From positions 1 to 7,748 of the forward strand of contig JAAFHI010000126.1 of the NCBI GenBank assembly GCA_013298335.1: 7,748 nucleotides of DNA, given 5' to 3'. The stretch is from Actinomycetota bacterium. Lineage in GTDB: Bacteria > Acidobacteriota > Blastocatellia > Chloracidobacteriales > Chloracidobacteriaceae. The notes beneath the pieces are model-generated. The model was not told the DNA's origin. It searched no databases and saw nothing but the letters and a program-made list of their open reading frames with translations. The first letter of the stretch is position 1; each line of letters opens with the position of its first letter. Of the stretch, positions 6,557-7,748 are shown piece after piece. The translations under genes and the position numbers were made by a program.

Positions 6557-6760
6557 GGGTCTTGGGGGTCTTGGGAGTCGGGGAAAAACGATGAATGATG
6601 AACGATGAAGTTTGAAGAAAGTCGAAATTGAGACGGATTCGGCAAAAAAGACTTGACGTTGAATAGTCTAAAAAGTCCGCTCGACTCCCCAGACTCCCCA
6701 GACTCCCCAGACTCCCCAGACTCCCCAGACTCCCCAGACTCCCCAGACTCCCCAGACTCC
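6540..6760. repeat. Inverted-repeat element after the HAD gene (element 2), related to element 1
   Basis: The left arm (6540-6584) consists of 9-bp units: AGTCTCGGG, AGTCTTGAG, GGTCTTGGG, GGTCTTGGG, AGTCGGGGA. The right arm (6683-6760) is the inverted form, GACTCCCCA repeated. The innermost pairing is GGAGTCG (6574-6580) with CGACTCC (6682-6688), and pairing continues outward with mismatches. The roughly 100-base centre is AT-richer, holds ATGAATGATGAACGATGAA (6591-6609), and has a small hairpin AGACT (6649-6653)/AGTCT (6665-6669). Compared with element 1, both begin at a gene's stop codon with AGTCTCGG(G)AGTCT, both have inverted GGAGTC/GACTCC arms, and both have a GTCGG...AAAAACG junction (294-310 and 6577-6590). 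This supports one repeat family in the genome. Confidence 0.7.
6683..6760 (+). repeat. Tandem repeat (GACTCCCCA), eight perfect copies plus a partial copy
   Basis: Eight identical 9-bp units run from 6683 to 6754, followed by GACTCC (6755-6760), with no mismatch anywhere. Perfect identity points to recent expansion by slippage and predicts copy-number variation between strains. The unit length is a multiple of three, which produces an artefactual Glu-Ser-Gly repeat on the minus strand. The tract ends 78 bp before the zinc-ribbon gene. Confidence 0.95.
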
Positions 6761-6766
6761 AAATGC

Positions 6767-6794
6767 TTGCATTTCCGCTCGGGTTTCTTATTTT
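6767..6794 (+). promoter_or_regulatory. Candidate promoter of the zinc-ribbon gene
   Basis: TTGCAT (6767-6772) and TATTTT (6789-6794) are spaced 16 bases apart in an AT-rich stretch directly after the 9-bp tandem repeat and 45-70 bp before the start codon. Each matches the sigma-70-type consensus at four of six positions. It is the only reasonable candidate between the repeat and the gene, but no experiment or conservation backs it. Confidence 0.35.
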
Positions 6795-6838
6795 AAAGAA
6801 TCAAGAAAAACGGTTTTGAATCAAGGAGTTCAGGAACG

Positions 6839-7180
6839 ATGCCGATTTACGAATATGCCTGCGCCAACTGCGGCGCAACCGTCGAAGCCATCCAGAAAAT
6901 CGACGACAAGCCTCTGAAGAAGTGTCCCGAGTGCGGCAAGAACAAACTTTCCCGCGAGATTTCCGCGCCGAGTTTCACGTTCAAGGGGTCCGGCTGGTAC
7001 ATCAACGACTACGCCAAAAGCGGCGCCGAGTCGAAGAAGGGCTCGAAAGCGAAGGAATCCAAATCAGAGGGTGACTCCGGCGCGAGCGACACAGCCAAGC
7101 CTGAAGCAGCCAAGCCTGAAGCGGCGCCCAAACCCGATGCCGCGAAGCCGGATGCCAAATCGCCTGCCGCCGGAAGTTGA
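6839..7180 (+). CDS. FmdB-family zinc-ribbon protein
   Basis: 113 residues. It begins MPIYEYACANCG, the hallmark start of the FmdB regulatory-protein family, with a zinc ribbon formed by C8-x2-C11 and C29-x2-C32 (KKCPECGK). The next segment, FKGSGWYINDYAK (about residues 48-60), is also typical. The rest is a low-complexity, Ala/Lys/Pro-rich tail with AKPEA-type repeats at about 86-110 (AKPEA twice, then PKPDA and AKPDA), probably disordered; at DNA level, GCCAAGCCTGAAGC occurs twice. The start is clear: AAGGAG (6823-6828) ten bases upstream. The family was named from formamide/amide-operon regulators, but most members have no tested function; nucleic-acid or protein binding is the usual guess. 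It stands alone here, convergent with the glycosyltransferase gene. Confidence 0.92.
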   Translation: MPIYEYACANCGATVEAIQKIDDKPLKKCPECGKNKLSREISAPSFTFKGSGWYINDYAKSGAESKKGSKAKESKSEGDSGASDTAKPEAAKPEAAPKPDAAKPDAKSPAAGS

Positions 7181-7194
7181 AATTTTAGGGTGAA

Positions 7195-7252
7195 AGGAAT
7201 CGGGTGTGGCCGGTTGAACGCGCCTGAAGGTGGTCTCTCACCCCTGATTCCT
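7195..7252. terminator. Weak inverted repeat between convergent genes, possible terminator
   Basis: AGGAATCGGGTG (7195-7206) can pair with CACCCCTGATTCCT (7239-7252) over 12 bp with a two-base bulge. It lies between the convergent zinc-ribbon and glycosyltransferase stops. There is no clear T-run after it on either strand, and the right arm is part of a 7-bp repeat, so the pairing may be incidental. Confidence 0.25.
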
Positions 7253-7748
7253 GATCCCTGATTCCCGACCCCTCGTCCTGGCCTTTCCGTACTTCAAAAA
7301 CACGTAGTGCGCCGCAAACCACGCGACGCAGAAGCCGGGAAAGCCGTCCAGAAATCCGAGTTTCAGCAGGAAAACCTTCAGAAACGTCAGCGGGGGAAGC
7401 AGCCAGACCCGCCACGCCGGGATTTTTGCGCCTTTCTGAAGAAGCTGCGCCACGGCGAGGTCGGTGTAGCGGTTCATCCGCGCGTGGTGCTCGGCGAGAC
7501 TGGCCACCGAAAAATGGAGCAGATCGGCGTCGAGACGACCGACCAGGCCGTTTGGCTGGAACGACTCGTGGACGTAATCACCCCGCCACGTCCCGCCGCC
7601 GCGCCGGTAGAGCCGCAACTGCCGGTCGGGATACCAGCCGGAATGCTTGAGCCAGCGTCCGAGGTAGCTGTTCCGCCGCCGGACGGTAAAGGCGGAGGTC
7701 GTTTCATCCTTACTACTTAAAAGACTTTGAATTTTTTCGCGGAGTTCC
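7238..7748 (-). CDS. Family 2 glycosyltransferase, C-terminal 169 residues (5' end outside window)
   Basis: The minus-strand frame is open from the right edge to the TGA at 7240-7238, and the visible part begins ELREKIQSLLSSKDETT. Recognisable features are RRRNSYLGRWLKHSGWYPD followed by RQLRLYRR, then WRGDYVHESF and a LLHFSVASLAEHHARMNRYTDLA stretch. This is the C-terminal half of GT2 enzymes of the WaaE/KdtX-like type that transfer sugars to lipopolysaccharide core or other surface glycans. The nucleotide-sugar-binding N-terminal half with its Asp motifs is outside the window. A hydrophobic tail (WLLPPLTFLKVFLLKLGF, then GFLDGFPGFCVAWFAAHYVF) suggests membrane association at the cytoplasmic face. 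The codon at 7618-7616 is an internal TTG, not the true start. The last residues are repeat-derived (RESGIRNQG). It is convergent with the zinc-ribbon gene. The exact acceptor cannot be told. Confidence 0.88.
   Translation of the reverse strand, partial: ELREKIQSLLSSKDETTSAFTVRRRNSYLGRWLKHSGWYPDRQLRLYRRGGGTWRGDYVHESFQPNGLVGRLDADLLHFSVASLAEHHARMNRYTDLAVAQLLQKGAKIPAWRVWLLPPLTFLKVFLLKLGFLDGFPGFCVAWFAAHYVFLKYGKARTRGRESGIRNQG
7244..7271. repeat. Short 7-bp tandem repeat (CTGATYC) at the glycosyltransferase 3' end
   Basis: Units CTGATTC (7244-7250), CTGATCC (7251-7257), CTGATTC (7258-7264) and the diverged CCGACCC (7265-7271) follow one another. They overlap the last codons of the minus-strand glycosyltransferase and encode its RESGIRNQG end. 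The unit differs from the GACTCC family in the two larger elements, although both are made of related short words and both sit on a stop codon. Confidence 0.7.

Noticed and set aside
6683..6760. Possible CRISPR array
   Set aside because: Units are 9 bp and directly adjacent with no spacers; no cas gene is nearby.
6205..6762. Minus-strand frame of 185 codons with a Glu-Ser-Gly repeat
   Set aside because: It starts at a TTG in the 9-bp tandem repeat and runs antisense through the HAD gene; the repeat peptide is an artefact of a unit length divisible by three.
7307..7720. Plus-strand frame opposite the glycosyltransferase
   Set aside because: The minus-strand frame matches GT2 C-terminal motifs; this one is an antisense shadow.

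Overview
This is a GC-rich (roughly 60%) bacterial chromosomal window. Its most distinctive gene is a very large exported mosaic protein built from a PPDSHGAVGP-type N-terminal domain, an IPT/TIG domain, an Ig-like domain, a BACON-like domain and FG-GAP-like repeats. Secreted mosaics of this kind, next to small signal-peptide proteins and with word-like short tandem repeats at gene ends, are what I associate with Acidobacteriota (Blastocatellia/Pyrinomonadaceae-like). The taxonomic call is an inference at moderate-to-low confidence, since no rRNA or marker gene is present.

Layout, left to right. (1) Positions 1-87, minus: the first 29 codons of a signal-peptide protein that runs off the left edge. 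(2) 88-272: intergenic, with a small AT-rich patch. (3) 273-425: a nested inverted-repeat element containing a strong GC hairpin flanked by A and T runs, which is the likely terminator of the next gene. (4) 425-4705, minus: the 1426-residue exported mosaic protein, ending in five FG-GAP-like units with a visible 411-bp higher-order repeat. (5) 4706-5042: divergent intergenic region. (6) 5043-5822, plus: a 259-residue exported protein with an Sm/SH3-like N-terminal domain, a Pro/Asp-rich linker and a LecA (PA-IL)-like lectin domain. (7) 5891-6556, plus: a HAD-IA phosphatase/phosphomutase of the beta-phosphoglucomutase type. (8) 6540-6760: a second inverted-repeat element, related to the first, with eight perfect copies of a 9-bp unit. 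(9) 6839-7180, plus: an FmdB-type zinc-ribbon protein. (10) 7238-7748, minus: the C-terminal part of a family 2 glycosyltransferase that runs off the right edge, its last codons made of a 7-bp repeat.

How it fits together. The mosaic protein and the lectin-like protein are divergent from one 337-bp region and both appear to be exported, so a shared role at the cell surface (adhesion or glycan binding) is possible but not shown. The HAD enzyme, zinc-ribbon protein and glycosyltransferase look like ordinary chromosomal genes with no visible functional link. I found no phage, transposase, CRISPR, toxin-antitoxin or tRNA/rRNA gene. The most unusual signal is a pair of related palindromic repeat elements, plus a third short-repeat tract, each placed exactly at a stop codon.
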